From an uncultured Eubacteriales bacterium (GTDB lineage Bacteria > Bacillota > Clostridia > Peptostreptococcales > Anaerovoracaceae), in NCBI GenBank assembly GCA_900553025.1, contig USBT01000006.1, positions 1-53,359 on the forward strand: DNA of 53,359 nucleotides, written 5' to 3'. This document shows, piece by piece, positions 41,576 to 51,300 of this stretch. Made by a program: the position numbers and the translations under genes. The notes beneath the pieces were generated by a model. It saw only the letters and a program-made list of their open reading frames with translations. It was not told where the DNA came from and did not search any database. Every line of letters begins with the position of its first letter. Position 1 is the stretch's first letter.

Positions 41576-41655
41576 TATAATGGCTTTTCGCTCCCTTGCT
41601 ATGGGGACGATGCCTATGAAAACGGATTAAAGTATATTTAGGAAAGGAAGAAAAA
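41576..41655 (+). promoter_or_regulatory. Putative promoter and leader of the SCIFF operon
   Basis: TATAAT at 41576-41581 is a consensus -10 box, but the -35 position (around 41553, TAGTTA) is poor. The leader of about 70 bases contains GGGGACGATGCC and ends with GGAAAGGAAG before the ATG at 41656. No terminator separates it from the gene upstream, so readthrough is possible. Confidence 0.4.
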
Positions 41656-41802
41656 ATGGAAAGAATCAAAACAATAGAAACTAGAAATCTTGCAGAGAGC
41701 CTTGAAAATGGCGGTTGTGGAGAATGCCAAACCTCTTGCCAGTCAGCTTGTAAGACATCATGCGGAGTAGCTAATCAGCCTTGTGAAAACGAGGAGAAAT
41801 AA
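41656..41802 (+). CDS. scfA: SCIFF ranthipeptide precursor
   Basis: This 48-residue gene is the precursor of the SCIFF family (six cysteines in forty-five residues). The leader MERIKTIETRNLAESLENGG is followed by the core, with cysteines at residues 21, 24, 28, 32, 36 and 43 (CGECQTSC, QSACKTSC and, after GVANQP, the last one). This spacing, including Q-T-S-C and K-T-S-C, is the family signature. The maturase encoded next would link cysteines to other residues by thioether bonds; threonines 26 and 34 are the likely acceptors by analogy with studied ranthipeptides. A GGAAAGG site precedes the ATG. The gene is too short to be found by length-based gene calling. Its role in Clostridia is not settled. 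Confidence 0.95.
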   Translation: MERIKTIETRNLAESLENGGCGECQTSCQSACKTSCGVANQPCENEEK

Positions 41803-41808
41803 TATAGC

Positions 41809-43236
41809 ATGATACACCAATTTAAGTTAAACGGATACAATATTGTGTTGGACGTTTGCAGCGGATCGGTTAATGTAGTGGATGATGTGGCATATCGCAT
41901 CATCCAACTTTTTTGTGCAAAGAAAGATGGCGGGCTATCCGAAGCAGAGGGGCATCCAACTGATAGTGAAAAGTCTGAAATCGTGGATGCGGTAATGGCT
42001 GAATTTGCGGGAGTAGAGGATTTGACCTATGAGGAAGTTCAGAGGGTTGTAGAGGATGTCGAAAGCCTTGTCAAAAACAAAATACTATTCACCCCAGACA
42101 TATACCGTGAGAAGCTCGCGAAAACGGCAAAGAATATCGATGTTATCAAAGCCCTCTGTCTTCACGTCGCACATACCTGCAACCTGGACTGTGAATACTG
42201 CTTTGCCGCACAGGGGAAGTTCCACGGTGATTCAGCGCTTATGAGCCTTGATGTTGCCAAGAAGTCGCTTGACTTTCTTGTTGAAAACTCCGGGGGACGA
42301 AGGAATCTGGAGGTCGATTTCTTTGGTGGCGAGCCGCTACTCAACTGGGATGTAGTCAAGCAGACTGTTGCATATGGCAGGGAGCTTGAGAAAAAGTTTA
42401 ATAAGCACTTTAGGTTTACACTCACAACAAACGGAGTGAACATAACTGACGATGTCATTGATTTTGCTGATAAGGAAATGGATAACGTCGTTCTGAGCCT
42501 TGATGGGAGAAAAGAAGTACACGACCACTTCCGAAAATTTATTGACGGAAAAGGCAGTTATGACCTAGTAATACCAAACTTTAAAAAACTCGTGAAATCA
42601 CGTGGTGGAAAGAAGTACTATATCCGTGGAACCTTTACTGCTTTAAACAAGGATTTTCTGAATGATATCCTGCACATGGCAGACCTCGGATTTGACCAAC
42701 TTTCTATGGAGCCTGTTGTCTGTTCACCGGAGGAACCATATGCGTTAGCGGAGGACGACTTACCGTATATATTCGACCAATATGAGAAGCTTGCCGTTGA
42801 AATGCTGAAAAGACGACGTGAAGGCAGACCGTTTGAATTCTATCACTATATGGTTGACCTCAAAAACGGACCATGCGTGCACAAAAGAGTTGCAGGCTGT
42901 GGATCGGGCTGCGAATACATGGCTGTTACGCCGTGGGGTGATTTATACCCATGCCACCAGTTTGTGGGAGATGAGGATTATAAAATGGGCGATATTTATA
43001 GCGGTATTTCCAACATCAAGAAAAGAGAAGAATTCAGCCGTTGTAATATTTATTCTAGAGAGGAATGCGATGATTGCTGGGCTAAGCTGTACTGTAGCGG
43101 AGGCTGTGCAGCAAATAACTATCACAGCAGCGGCTTAATATCAGGCGTATACGAGCAGGGGTGCAGAATTTTCAAAAAGAGAATGGAATGTGCAATAATG
43201 CTTGAGGTTGCATCGCAGCTTGACAATGAAAAATAA
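41809..43236 (+). CDS. scfB: SCIFF maturase (radical SAM/SPASM enzyme)
   Basis: This 475-residue enzyme makes the thioether links in the SCIFF precursor using S-adenosylmethionine and iron-sulfur clusters. Residues 1-100 form a winged-helix-like precursor recognition region. The radical SAM cluster motif CNLDCEYC (cysteines 124, 128, 131) is followed by FFGGEPLLNW and FTLTTNGV. The C-terminal SPASM domain has many cysteines binding two extra clusters: GPCVHKRVAGCGSGCEYM, YPCHQFVGD, RCNIYSREECDDCW and LYCSGGCAANNY. The start ATG at 41809 is 6 bases after the precursor stop, and its GAGGAG ribosome site lies in the last precursor codons, so the two are coupled. Neither transporter nor protease gene follows, as usual for SCIFF. 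Confidence 0.96.
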   Translation: MIHQFKLNGYNIVLDVCSGSVNVVDDVAYRIIQLFCAKKDGGLSEAEGHPTDSEKSEIVDAVMAEFAGVEDLTYEEVQRVVEDVESLVKNKILFTPDIYREKLAKTAKNIDVIKALCLHVAHTCNLDCEYCFAAQGKFHGDSALMSLDVAKKSLDFLVENSGGRRNLEVDFFGGEPLLNWDVVKQTVAYGRELEKKFNKHFRFTLTTNGVNITDDVIDFADKEMDNVVLSLDGRKEVHDHFRKFIDGKGSYDLVIPNFKKLVKSRGGKKYYIRGTFTALNKDFLNDILHMADLGFDQLSMEPVVCSPEEPYALAEDDLPYIFDQYEKLAVEMLKRRREGRPFEFYHYMVDLKNGPCVHKRVAGCGSGCEYMAVTPWGDLYPCHQFVGDEDYKMGDIYSGISNIKKREEFSRCNIYSREECDDCWAKLYCSGGCAANNYHSSGLISGVYEQGCRIFKKRMECAIMLEVASQLDNEK

Positions 43237-43310
43237 AATTTCGGTGAAATACATAAATGAAATAAGAATATAAATTAGAGCAATAGACATATATTAATTA
43301 GGGTTAGAAT

Positions 43311-44033
43311 ATGAGGATAAATAAATATATCGCACTATCTGGAGTTTGCAGCAGACGCAAAGCAGATGAACTAATAATAGCAGGACAGGTCAAGGTGAAT
43401 GGTAAAACGCTTCGAGAAGCTGGATATCAAGTCAAGGAGAGGGATATTGTCATGGTTGCCGGCGAACCGATTCAGCCTGTAAAGGCTTACACATATATTT
43501 TGCTCAATAAGCCTAAGGGTGTAATAACCTCGGTTAAGGATGACCGAGGGCGAATAACCGTAACTGACATTTTAGCTGAGAATCCTGACATAACAGATGA
43601 AGCTCCACGACTTTTTCCGGTCGGTAGATTGGACTATGACACGTCGGGTGTTTTGTTATTGACCGATGATGGCGATTTAACATTTAGATTGACGCATCCT
43701 AAGCATGAATTTCCGAAGACTTATCATGCACTTGTTCAAGGCGTCATGAGCAGAGAAAAAGAACTCAAGCTTGTCAGAGGTGTGGATATAGGTGGATTTG
43801 TGACATCGAGAGCCAAGGTGAGAACTCTGAGAATAAAGGCAAATACAAGCCTTGTTGAGATTACTATTCATGAGGGTAAGAATAGGCAGGTTCGAAAGAT
43901 GTTTGACGCAGTAGGCAATCCAGTGATTGAGCTTAAGCGAGTGGCATTTGGTAAAATACAGCTTGGGCATCTAAAAGAAGGTGGAGTTAGGAAGCTGACG
44001 ACAAAAGAGGTTGAATACCTAAGGGGAGTGTAA
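43311..44033 (+). CDS. 23S rRNA pseudouridine synthase, RluB/RsuA family
   Basis: The enzyme forms a pseudouridine in ribosomal RNA. The N-terminal S4 RNA-binding domain (residues 1-60) has RINKYIALSGVCSRRKADELI and GQVKVNGKTL; the catalytic domain has YILLNKPKGVITSV, the active-site aspartate in FPVGRLDYDTSGVLLLT and the closing IHEGKNRQVRKMFDAVG. The 240-residue length and motifs point to RluB (23S rRNA U2605 in E. coli numbering), with RsuA as the alternative. It follows scfB by 74 bases and may share its transcript. No terminator was recognised after it. Confidence 0.92.
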   Translation: MRINKYIALSGVCSRRKADELIIAGQVKVNGKTLREAGYQVKERDIVMVAGEPIQPVKAYTYILLNKPKGVITSVKDDRGRITVTDILAENPDITDEAPRLFPVGRLDYDTSGVLLLTDDGDLTFRLTHPKHEFPKTYHALVQGVMSREKELKLVRGVDIGGFVTSRAKVRTLRIKANTSLVEITIHEGKNRQVRKMFDAVGNPVIELKRVAFGKIQLGHLKEGGVRKLTTKEVEYLRGV

Positions 44034-44293
44034 TCCTTGAAAGCGGCGTGATTCATCAAGTGTTGAAAGGGTTCAACCTATTATCGATGCCCAAAGCGAG
44101 CCAAGAGTCAATCTACAGTGGCTGTTTGACATTGTATATAAAGATAAATTTAATTGATTGTGTGCTCATATATATAAATTCATTATCATATCATAAAATA
44201 ATGAAAAATATAAGAAAAATATTCCCAAACTGGTTGACAATTTGTTTAAAGATATATAAAATTAAATTTCAGTAGTAAGTGAAAGGAGCAAAT
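44034..44293 (+). other. AT-rich gap upstream of the ArsR-type gene
   Basis: No credible gene is seen. The gap contains an inverted repeat, TTCATTAT (44179-44186) with ATAATGAA (44198-44205), which is not followed by a T-run and might be an operator. A strong promoter is at 44234-44262. Confidence 0.4.
44234..44262 (+). promoter_or_regulatory. Promoter of the ArsR-type gene
   Basis: Consensus TTGACA (44234-44239), a 17-base spacer and TAAAAT (44257-44262). The leader is about 25 bases and ends in AAAGGAG (44282-44288). Confidence 0.7.
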
Positions 44294-44584
44294 ATGGCAA
44301 AGAGAGTGAAGATAACAAAAAGAGAGTTAATGGTAAAGGCAGAAATGCTAAAGGCGATGGCTAGCCCTGTAAGATTAGGGATTTTAAAGGAACTTTCAGA
44401 GAATGACTATTGTACTGTTACATATTTTACAGAAGTAATGGATGAATCACAGTCAACAATATCTCAGCATCTTGCAAAGCTTAGAAGTAGACAGATTGTT
44501 TCCGTTGAATATGAGGGGACAAGAGCAAAGTACAGCCTTGAGAATGACAAAATAAGAGCCCTTGTTAAAATAGTATTTGAATAA
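44294..44584 (+). CDS. ArsR family winged-helix regulator
   Basis: This 96-residue protein is an ArsR/SmtB-type repressor: the start EMLKAMASPVRLGILKEL is the classical first helices, followed by NDYCTVTYFTEVMDESQSTISQHLAKLRSRQIVSVEYEGTRAKYSLE with the recognition helix at SQSTISQHLAKL and the wing. The metal-binding ELCVCD site of ArsR is not present; only one cysteine remains there, so the signal is probably not arsenic or zinc at that site. The ATG at 44294 is preceded by AAAGGAG. A 204-residue unknown protein is encoded about 100 bases downstream; the two may work together. Confidence 0.9.
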   Translation: MAKRVKITKRELMVKAEMLKAMASPVRLGILKELSENDYCTVTYFTEVMDESQSTISQHLAKLRSRQIVSVEYEGTRAKYSLENDKIRALVKIVFE

Positions 44585-44610
44585 AATTAGAGTTGACCAA
44601 TATTTTGTTG

Positions 44611-44631
44611 TATCAAGCATTATACTTGGTA
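44611..44631 (+). promoter_or_regulatory. Imperfect inverted repeat between the ArsR-type gene and the next gene
   Basis: TATCAAG (44611-44617) and CTTGGTA (44625-44631) form an inverted repeat with one mismatch around CATTATA. It could be a binding site for the ArsR-type protein or part of a promoter (TTGACC at 44593). The role is inference. Confidence 0.3.
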
Positions 44632-44688
44632 TAGCTTTAGATACAGATTAAATTATCACTAATACAATTTTTTGATAGAGGTTTCCAG

Positions 44689-45303
44689 ATGGTATTTACA
44701 GTAGTAGATAGATTTTGCAAAAAATGCAATCAAAACATCACATGCACACATAAAGCGAAGGCTTATATCGCAGAGATGTATCTCAATTGTATGGAAATAA
44801 CGGAAGGCAGAGCTAACAAAAATCCAATTTTGCTGGATCTCTTTAACGATTTTGTTATTTCTATGATTGTTGGTATGATGGAAAACATAGATGATAGCTT
44901 GGCCAAGAGGAATGAAATGTTCGAAACAGTTCTTTCAGAGATTGGATTTGAGAGCAAGGTTCCACTGCCTTTGATCCTAGTTGGTCATGAAGTTGACGAG
45001 GAAGAGGTGCAGATTTTGTATTCTATGGCAAATGATTGGAGAGGGGCAAATTTCTGGAAGCTGTATTTGTCAGCCATTAATAAGGTTTCAGAGGTTTGTG
45101 ATGATGGAGCAAAGGATGCTTCAAAATCAGGTGAAGAATGTAGTCTGTATGCTAATTGTCTGGGATTTGAATTTATGGATTTATCCCGAAATTTTGCATT
45201 TGAAATTGAGGGTATTCTTAGAGATTTATTTCCTGAAGAATCGTTTGGAGATGTCGCAGATAGATATATGTCAAATATAATTTCAAAGCTCATGAATCAA
45301 TAG
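44689..45303 (+). CDS. Protein of unknown function with an N-terminal cysteine cluster
   Basis: I do not recognise this 204-residue protein. It is soluble, acidic and mostly helical. The N-terminus has FCKKCNQNITCTHKAKAYIAEMYLNC (cysteines at about 10, 13, 19 and 34, with a histidine), which could hold a zinc ion or an iron-sulfur cluster; a second pair lies in GEECSLYANC near residue 153. No signal peptide or membrane segment is seen. The ATG at 44689 has GAGG upstream. It follows an ArsR-type regulator gene by about 100 bases in the same direction, so it may be its target or partner. A perfect bidirectional terminator follows. Confidence 0.6.
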   Translation: MVFTVVDRFCKKCNQNITCTHKAKAYIAEMYLNCMEITEGRANKNPILLDLFNDFVISMIVGMMENIDDSLAKRNEMFETVLSEIGFESKVPLPLILVGHEVDEEEVQILYSMANDWRGANFWKLYLSAINKVSEVCDDGAKDASKSGEECSLYANCLGFEFMDLSRNFAFEIEGILRDLFPEESFGDVADRYMSNIISKLMNQ

Positions 45304-45331
45304 ACATTCCAAACTAAAAAGTGTATTGATT

Positions 45332-45371
45332 AAAACCCCGAGAAGAAAATAAATTATCTTCTCGGGGTTTT
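45332..45371. terminator. Bidirectional intrinsic terminator
   Basis: AAAACCCCGAGAAGA (45332-45346) is the exact reverse complement of TCTTCTCGGGGTTTT (45357-45371): a 15-bp perfect stem, 10-base loop, and A-run/T-run ends. It serves the convergent genes on both sides. Confidence 0.92.
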
Positions 45372-45405
45372 GTAATCTCGTGACTTTTCTCATGTGGAGT
45401 ATAAA

Positions 45406-46407
45406 TCATATAATATCAAAATCAATAGGCTTCAGAAAGAGATTTCTGATTTCAATTGGGTCCTCGGTTTGACCGAGTATCCACTTCATCTTGCAAACTA
45501 TTGCTTCAAGGGTCATAAGGCCTCCCTCTAGGATATTTGGATTATCAGTCAAGGATTTACCAACGGCGTAGGTTGCTAGTCGACTACCTTCATGAGGTAC
45601 CTGCGTAGTTAAAACGACTATACCGCCGCTATCTGTAAATTCATTAATTGCATCGCTTATTGAACAATCTGAGTTGTGCTTAATATTGGGAAGACCACCG
45701 CTCCCAAAACTTTCTATAATTAAAACTTTGTAGATGTTGCCAAGTGTCTTAATCATATTAGGATTCAGACCTGGCGTTAGCTTTAAAACAAAGATAGGAT
45801 GTGTCATTCGGTAATTAAAGCTAACCTCTTTTGAAACAGAGTCTATTATGTAATGAGTAACATGATCAGACATGACTTTAGCAACATAAGGATAATCAAT
45901 GCTCTCAAATGCATTATAGCTTTGCGTTCTTATTTTTCTCGCCCGTGTTCCCCTAATCACCTTGGAATTAAAAACAATCTTAACGCCTGATGAAAGGGAA
46001 TCGGATGCATAAATAAAGGCATCTATTAAGTTCCGCCTAGCATCGGTATCTCTAAGATAAATTGATTTCTGCGAACCTGTGAGGATTATAGGCTTGCTTG
46101 AGTTTTGAATCATATAGCTGAGAGCCGCTGCTGTGTAGCTAAGGGTATCTGTTCCGTGCGTTATGACAAAACCATCAAAATCAGAGTAGTTCTCCTCTAC
46201 GGAAGCTGCTATTTTGTGCCATTCATGTGGTCCAACATTGGTGCTGTCAAGGTTCATGAGATCAATCGTTTTGAAGCTGCATATTTTGTTAATCTCTGGG
46301 ACGAACTTAATCAGCTCCTTGCTATTGATTGTCGGTGTAAGGCCATTTTGGGATTCTGCACTAGCTATGGTACCGCCAGTTGTTATGAGCAAAATATTTT
46401 TCTTCAT
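45406..46407 (-). CDS. ansA: L-asparaginase, type I (cytoplasmic)
   Basis: Asparaginase hydrolyses asparagine to aspartate and ammonia. The 333-residue protein has both catalytic threonine regions: LLITTGGTIAS at the start and GFVITHGTDTLSYTAAALSYM (TDT with the lysine in LTGSQKS further on). No signal peptide, which fits the type I cytoplasmic form. The ATG at 46407 is preceded by AAGG about 9 bases upstream; the longer open frame runs into gltX and has no family similarity. It lies 16 bases after gltX on the same strand, so both are probably on one transcript. Confidence 0.93.
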   Translation of the reverse strand: MKKNILLITTGGTIASAESQNGLTPTINSKELIKFVPEINKICSFKTIDLMNLDSTNVGPHEWHKIAASVEENYSDFDGFVITHGTDTLSYTAAALSYMIQNSSKPIILTGSQKSIYLRDTDARRNLIDAFIYASDSLSSGVKIVFNSKVIRGTRARKIRTQSYNAFESIDYPYVAKVMSDHVTHYIIDSVSKEVSFNYRMTHPIFVLKLTPGLNPNMIKTLGNIYKVLIIESFGSGGLPNIKHNSDCSISDAINEFTDSGGIVVLTTQVPHEGSRLATYAVGKSLTDNPNILEGGLMTLEAIVCKMKWILGQTEDPIEIRNLFLKPIDFDII

Positions 46408-46423
46408 ATGTATGACCTTAGGT

Positions 46424-48088
46424 TTATAGCTCTTTAATGAATTTTTTGATTCTAGCTCGAACCATTTCCTCGCCCATAATCTGCTGTATTGCCCATATGT
46501 CAGGTGAAGTAGCCCGTCCGAGGAGAGCAATTCTGATAACTGTGGAAACGTGGCCGACATGGCCTTTGTAATCTTCTGGGTGTTTTTTAAAGTCTTTAGG
46601 CTTAGCGGCGTATCCTAGCTCGGTTGCTATTGCCCTTATTTTGTCAAACCACTGGCTTTGGTCATCGGAATGATTGTATGTTTCCAGGTATTTGTTCAGA
46701 ATAGATGCCTCATCGCCAGAACTTTCTTCAGGCAGGCTGTCCTTATGCATTTGATTGTGCAAAATATCGAAGTAGCAAGACATGAATTCTATGATTTGCT
46801 CGCCGTATACCAGGTCTTTTCTAGGTTTTTTGTCATCCCTGCCAAGGTCTATAAAGCTACAGAAATATTTTTCGTCATCGAATATCCCTATGAGCTCAGG
46901 CTTAAATTCGTTCGCCCATGCTTTGAGGAAGTCGTAAAGCTCTTTAGCTGGAATGGTGAGGAGCACATCCTTGCTGATATTGTTGAGCTTATCGAGGTCA
47001 AATAAAGCTCCAGAATTACTCATTTTTTCAGTTGTAAATGCGAATTCGTTATAATTTGAATCAGGATGCTCGATTCGCCACTCTTCAAAATTAGAATTAA
47101 GAATTGTCAAAAGATATTCTCTAACTGCGGCAGGATGATAGCCTTTCTTTCGGTAAAAATCAAGAGAAAGCTCAGGGTCGTTTCTCTTAGAAAGCTTTCT
47201 TTTGTTTCCAGCTTCATCAAGCTTCATTAGCTGGGCTGTGTGACAGTAGGTTGGTATATCGAATCCAAGCTTCTCAAAGAGCTCAACGTGGATTGGGAGC
47301 GAAGGCAGCCATTCAGCACCTCTTACAACGTGAGTCGTTCTCATAAGGTGATCATCGATTACGTGAGCAAAGTGATATGTCGGAATCCCTGTAGTTTTGA
47401 GAATTACAACATCGTGATAGTTCTCTGGCATTTCAAGCCTACCACGGATTGCGTCGTTAACCCTTATTTTTCTCACTATATCTGTTCTTTGGGAACAGTC
47501 GCCACCCGAAGCAAGCCTCAAAACCCATTGTTCTCCAGCTTTTATTTTTTTCTCAATATCCTCAAAGGAAAGCTTTCTTGAAGTTGCAAAATCTCCATAG
47601 ACACCTGGAGTTAACTTCTGTGCTTCCTGATGAGCACGTATTTCGTTGATGTCATCCTCAGTTAGGAAACATGGGTATGCAAATCCGTTTCTCACAAGCT
47701 CCTTTGCATATGTTTGATATATCTCTTTACGCTCGCTTTGTGTATAGCTTCCATATTCTCCGACATCTGCATCTTTTGTAGCACCTTCGTCAAAGTGAAT
47801 TCCAAAATAGTCAAGGCTCTTGATGATTGTATCAACAGCACCTTCAACGTATCTTTTGTCATCAGTATCCTCAATCCTAAGATAGAACACACCATTGCTC
47901 TGATGAGCCAATCTTTCGTCAACAAAGGCTCCATATAGATTACCAAGATGCATAAAACCGGTTGGACTTGGTCCCAATCTGGTTACCTTCGCGCCATCAG
48001 GCAGATTTCTTTTTGGAAAAAGATCTTCGTAATAGGAAGGAGTTTTTTCTATGCTTGGAAATAAAAGGTTTGCTAATTTTTCGCTCAT
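46424..48088 (-). CDS. gltX: Glutamyl-tRNA synthetase
   Basis: GltX charges tRNA-Glu (and tRNA-Gln in organisms with transamidation; this genome also has glnS). The 554-residue protein shows TRLGPSPTGFMHLGNLYGA (HIGH motif as HLGN), FYLRIEDTDDKRYVEGA, IPTYHFAHVIDDHLMRTTHVVRGAEW and KLSKRND (KMSKS). It is longer than the usual ~485 residues, with extra sequence in the C-terminal anticodon-binding half. No convincing Shine-Dalgarno site stands directly before the ATG at 48088. ansA follows. Confidence 0.95.
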   Translation of the reverse strand: MSEKLANLLFPSIEKTPSYYEDLFPKRNLPDGAKVTRLGPSPTGFMHLGNLYGAFVDERLAHQSNGVFYLRIEDTDDKRYVEGAVDTIIKSLDYFGIHFDEGATKDADVGEYGSYTQSERKEIYQTYAKELVRNGFAYPCFLTEDDINEIRAHQEAQKLTPGVYGDFATSRKLSFEDIEKKIKAGEQWVLRLASGGDCSQRTDIVRKIRVNDAIRGRLEMPENYHDVVILKTTGIPTYHFAHVIDDHLMRTTHVVRGAEWLPSLPIHVELFEKLGFDIPTYCHTAQLMKLDEAGNKRKLSKRNDPELSLDFYRKKGYHPAAVREYLLTILNSNFEEWRIEHPDSNYNEFAFTTEKMSNSGALFDLDKLNNISKDVLLTIPAKELYDFLKAWANEFKPELIGIFDDEKYFCSFIDLGRDDKKPRKDLVYGEQIIEFMSCYFDILHNQMHKDSLPEESSGDEASILNKYLETYNHSDDQSQWFDKIRAIATELGYAAKPKDFKKHPEDYKGHVGHVSTVIRIALLGRATSPDIWAIQQIMGEEMVRARIKKFIKEL

Positions 48089-48395
48089 AATTATAACGTA
48101 TAATCCAATTACCTTATATAGGTCTGGACTTTTCCTTTCTCCGAGTGTTCTCGGTGGTTTGATTTATCCTATATATTATTTTACAAAGCACTGTGGATTT
48201 GCTTATATTTTGTGTTCTTAGCAAAATAAATAGTAAATATTTACTGTGATAATTATACAATAGCAGAGGCGAGCATGTCAAAAGCCGAAAATAGAAAAAT
48301 GCAATACTTTAGCAGTCTGTGAGTGCTGGAAAGGAGTAAAGAAAAATGTTATAATTTTTACGAAGTAAAATGGAAATTAAGAGAGGGGCAATTAA
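48089..48395. promoter_or_regulatory. Divergent region between gltX and dnaE
   Basis: No gene is seen in these 307 bases. A small hairpin, CCGAG-4-CTCGG (48141-48154), would lie in the gltX leader; the T-box signature was looked for and not found. A perfect 14-base palindrome, AGTAAATATTTACT, lies at 48232-48245. TGTTATAAT (48347-48355) is an extended -10 box for dnaE, followed by GAGAGGGG before its ATG. Confidence 0.5.
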
Positions 48396-51300
48396 ATGTC
48401 AGGATTTGCACACCTTCATCTACATACTGAATTTAGCCTGCTTGATGGGATGGCTAGAATCGACAAATTGATACCAAGAGTTAAGGAGCTAGGCATGGAC
48501 GCTGTTGCAATCACAGATCATGGTGTCATGTTTGGCGTTGTCGACTTCTATAAGAAATGCAAGGATTTTGGAGTAAAACCTATAATTGGCTGTGAGGTTT
48601 ACGTTGCCGCACGCACGAGGTTTGATAAGGACGCAGACAAAGATAAGCAATCGAATCATCTTGTGCTCCTAGCTGAAAACAAGGAAGGCTATAAAAATCT
48701 TGTGAAAATTGTTTCAAGGTCGCATACTGAAGGCTTTTATTATAAGCCTAGGGTAGATAAAGCCTTGCTTCAAGAGCATAGTGATGGAATAATCGCACTA
48801 TCTGCTTGTCTTGCTGGAAAGGTACAGTCCCTTTTGCTTGCTGGAGATTACGAAGGAGCCAGAAGGGAAGCAGAAGAATATAGGGAAATTTTTGGCAATG
48901 AGAATTTTTTCTTGGAAATGCAGGATCAGGGTTTGGAGGAAGAAGCCAGAGTTAATCCACTTCTCGTTAAATTAAGCAAAGAAACGGGCATCCCACTTGT
49001 AGCGACAAACGATGTTCATTATGTAAAAAAAGAAGATGCGAAAGCACACGATGTTTTGCTGTGTATACAAACCGCTAGTAGAGTCAACGACGAAAATAGG
49101 ATGAGATTTCCAAATGACGAGTTTTATCTCAAAAGTCCTGAGGAAATGAAAAAAATATTTGCCTTTGCACCTGAAGCGGTGTCAAACACTGGCAAAATTG
49201 CTGAAAGATGTAATGTTGAGTTTGAATTCGGCAACTATCATCTACCAGAATTTGATTTGCCAAAGGATTTCAATGGGAATAAATTTGAGTTTTTGAAATC
49301 CCTTTGTGAGCAAGGACTAAAAACAAGATATGGTGAAGAAACTGTTTCCGGACCAAAAGCTGATATTTTGTTCTCAAGGCTTAATAAAGAACTCGATGTA
49401 ATAAAGAGCATGGGGTTTGTGGAGTATTTCCTTATTGTGTGGGACTTTATAAGGTATGCACGTGAGAATGGGATAACAGTCGGACCTGGGAGAGGCTCTG
49501 CAGCGGGTTCAATCGTTGCATATTGTCTGCATATAACGGATATAGATCCAATCAGATATAATCTCATATTCGAAAGATTCCTGAACAGCGAGAGAGTAAG
49601 CATGCCGGATATAGATATAGATTTCTGTATCGAGAGGCGTGGAGAAGTAATAGATTATGTTATAGAAAAATACGGTGCAGACAAAGTAAGCCAGATAATA
49701 ACTCTTGGTACGCTCAAAGCAAGGGCTGCGGTAAGAGATGTCGGTCGTGCGCTTGACGTGTCATATGCTGAGACTGATAAAATTGCTACGGCTATACCAA
49801 ATATGCTTGGAATTACAATTGATGAAGCCCTTGAATTGAATCCCGAGCTTAAAACAAAATATGAGCAAGACATAACAACGCGAAATGTCTTAGATATGTC
49901 ACGTGCCATTGAGGGGATGCCGCGCCACGCTTCCACTCATGCAGCAGGTGTTGTAATTTCAAAAGAGCCACTTGATGATTATGTGCCACTATATGTAACA
50001 GATAAGGGCTTGACGACACAGTTTAACATGGTAACAATTGAGGAGTTAGGCCTTTTGAAAATGGACTTTCTGGGGCTTAGGAACCTAACGGTGATAAGGA
50101 AAACCTTGGAGCTTGTTGAAAAAAGACATGGTCAGAAAATAGATTTTTCCAAGATGACATATGACGATGCAAAGGTATATGAAATGATATCCTCAGGTAA
50201 TACGCTCGGAGTATTCCAGCTTGAATCGTCTGGCATGACACAGTTTATGAAGTCGCTCAAGCCAAATTGTTTTGAAGACATTGTAGCTGGCATTTCGCTT
50301 TTCAGACCAGGTCCGATGGATGCAATACCTACATATATCAAAAATAAGAAGAGTCCCGATAATGTAAAATACGTTACTCCAGAGCTTGCACCTATTTTGG
50401 ATGTTACATATGGTTGCCTTGTATACCAGGAGCAGGTAATGCAAATTGTTAGACAACTCGCAGGCTACAGCTATGGGCAAGCAGATATAGTTAGACGAGC
50501 CATGAGCAAGAAAAAAGCTGCGGAAATGGAGAAAAACAGAGAATACTTTATCAACGGCAAAATAGGTCCTGACGGGAGTGTTGAAATTGAGGGGTGCTTG
50601 AAACGAGGGATTTCTTATGAAGACGCTCAAAGTATTTTCAGTGATATGGAGACTTTCGCACAATATGCTTTTAACAAGAGCCATGCTGCTGCCTATGCAG
50701 TTTTAGCATATGAGACGGGGTATCTAAAATATTACTACCCTAAAGAATTTATGGCATCTCTAATGTCATCGGTAATGGGCGATGCGACTGCTATAGCAAA
50801 ATATATCAGAAACTGCAAAGAAATGGGGATTGATGTTTTGCCACCTTCAGTTCATGAGAGCTTTTCTGACTTTGTAGCAACTGATGAGGGCATAAGATTC
50901 GGTCTCATGGGAGTTAAAAATGTCGGGGAAGCTGTGGTTGATGCGATAATTTTTGCTAGAGAAACAAACGGACTTCCGAAAACGTTTGGAGAGTTTATTA
51001 GAAACGTTGATATTTCAAAGATAAATAAAAGGGCAATAGAAAGCTTGATAAAGGCAGGAGCCTTTGACTGCATTGAAAAAAATCGAGCTGTACTTATGGC
51101 AGTTTATCAGCAAGAAATTGAAGGAGCACAGCAAGAATCTAGGAATACAATATCTGGTCAAATTTCACTTTTTCAGTTAAACGAAGCTGCGATGAAGGAT
51201 GCAGGTCTTAGCAAGCGACTTCCAAATATAAAGAACTTCTCAAAAAGTAAAATTTTGGAGCTCGAAAAAGAGGTTATGGGAATATATGTTTCTGGACATC

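Noticed and set aside
44048..44275. 75-codon frame in the gap before the ArsR-type gene
   Set aside because: No ribosome binding site, no recognisable motif, base composition like the surrounding non-coding DNA, and a consensus promoter lies inside it.
46408..46560. Longer N-terminus for the asparaginase
   Set aside because: It would run into gltX and precede the standard KKNILLITTGGTIA start by 51 residues of unrelated sequence.
48089..48250. T-box riboswitch in the gltX leader
   Set aside because: The conserved AGGGTGGNACCGCG-type antiterminator sequence is not present; only one short hairpin was found.
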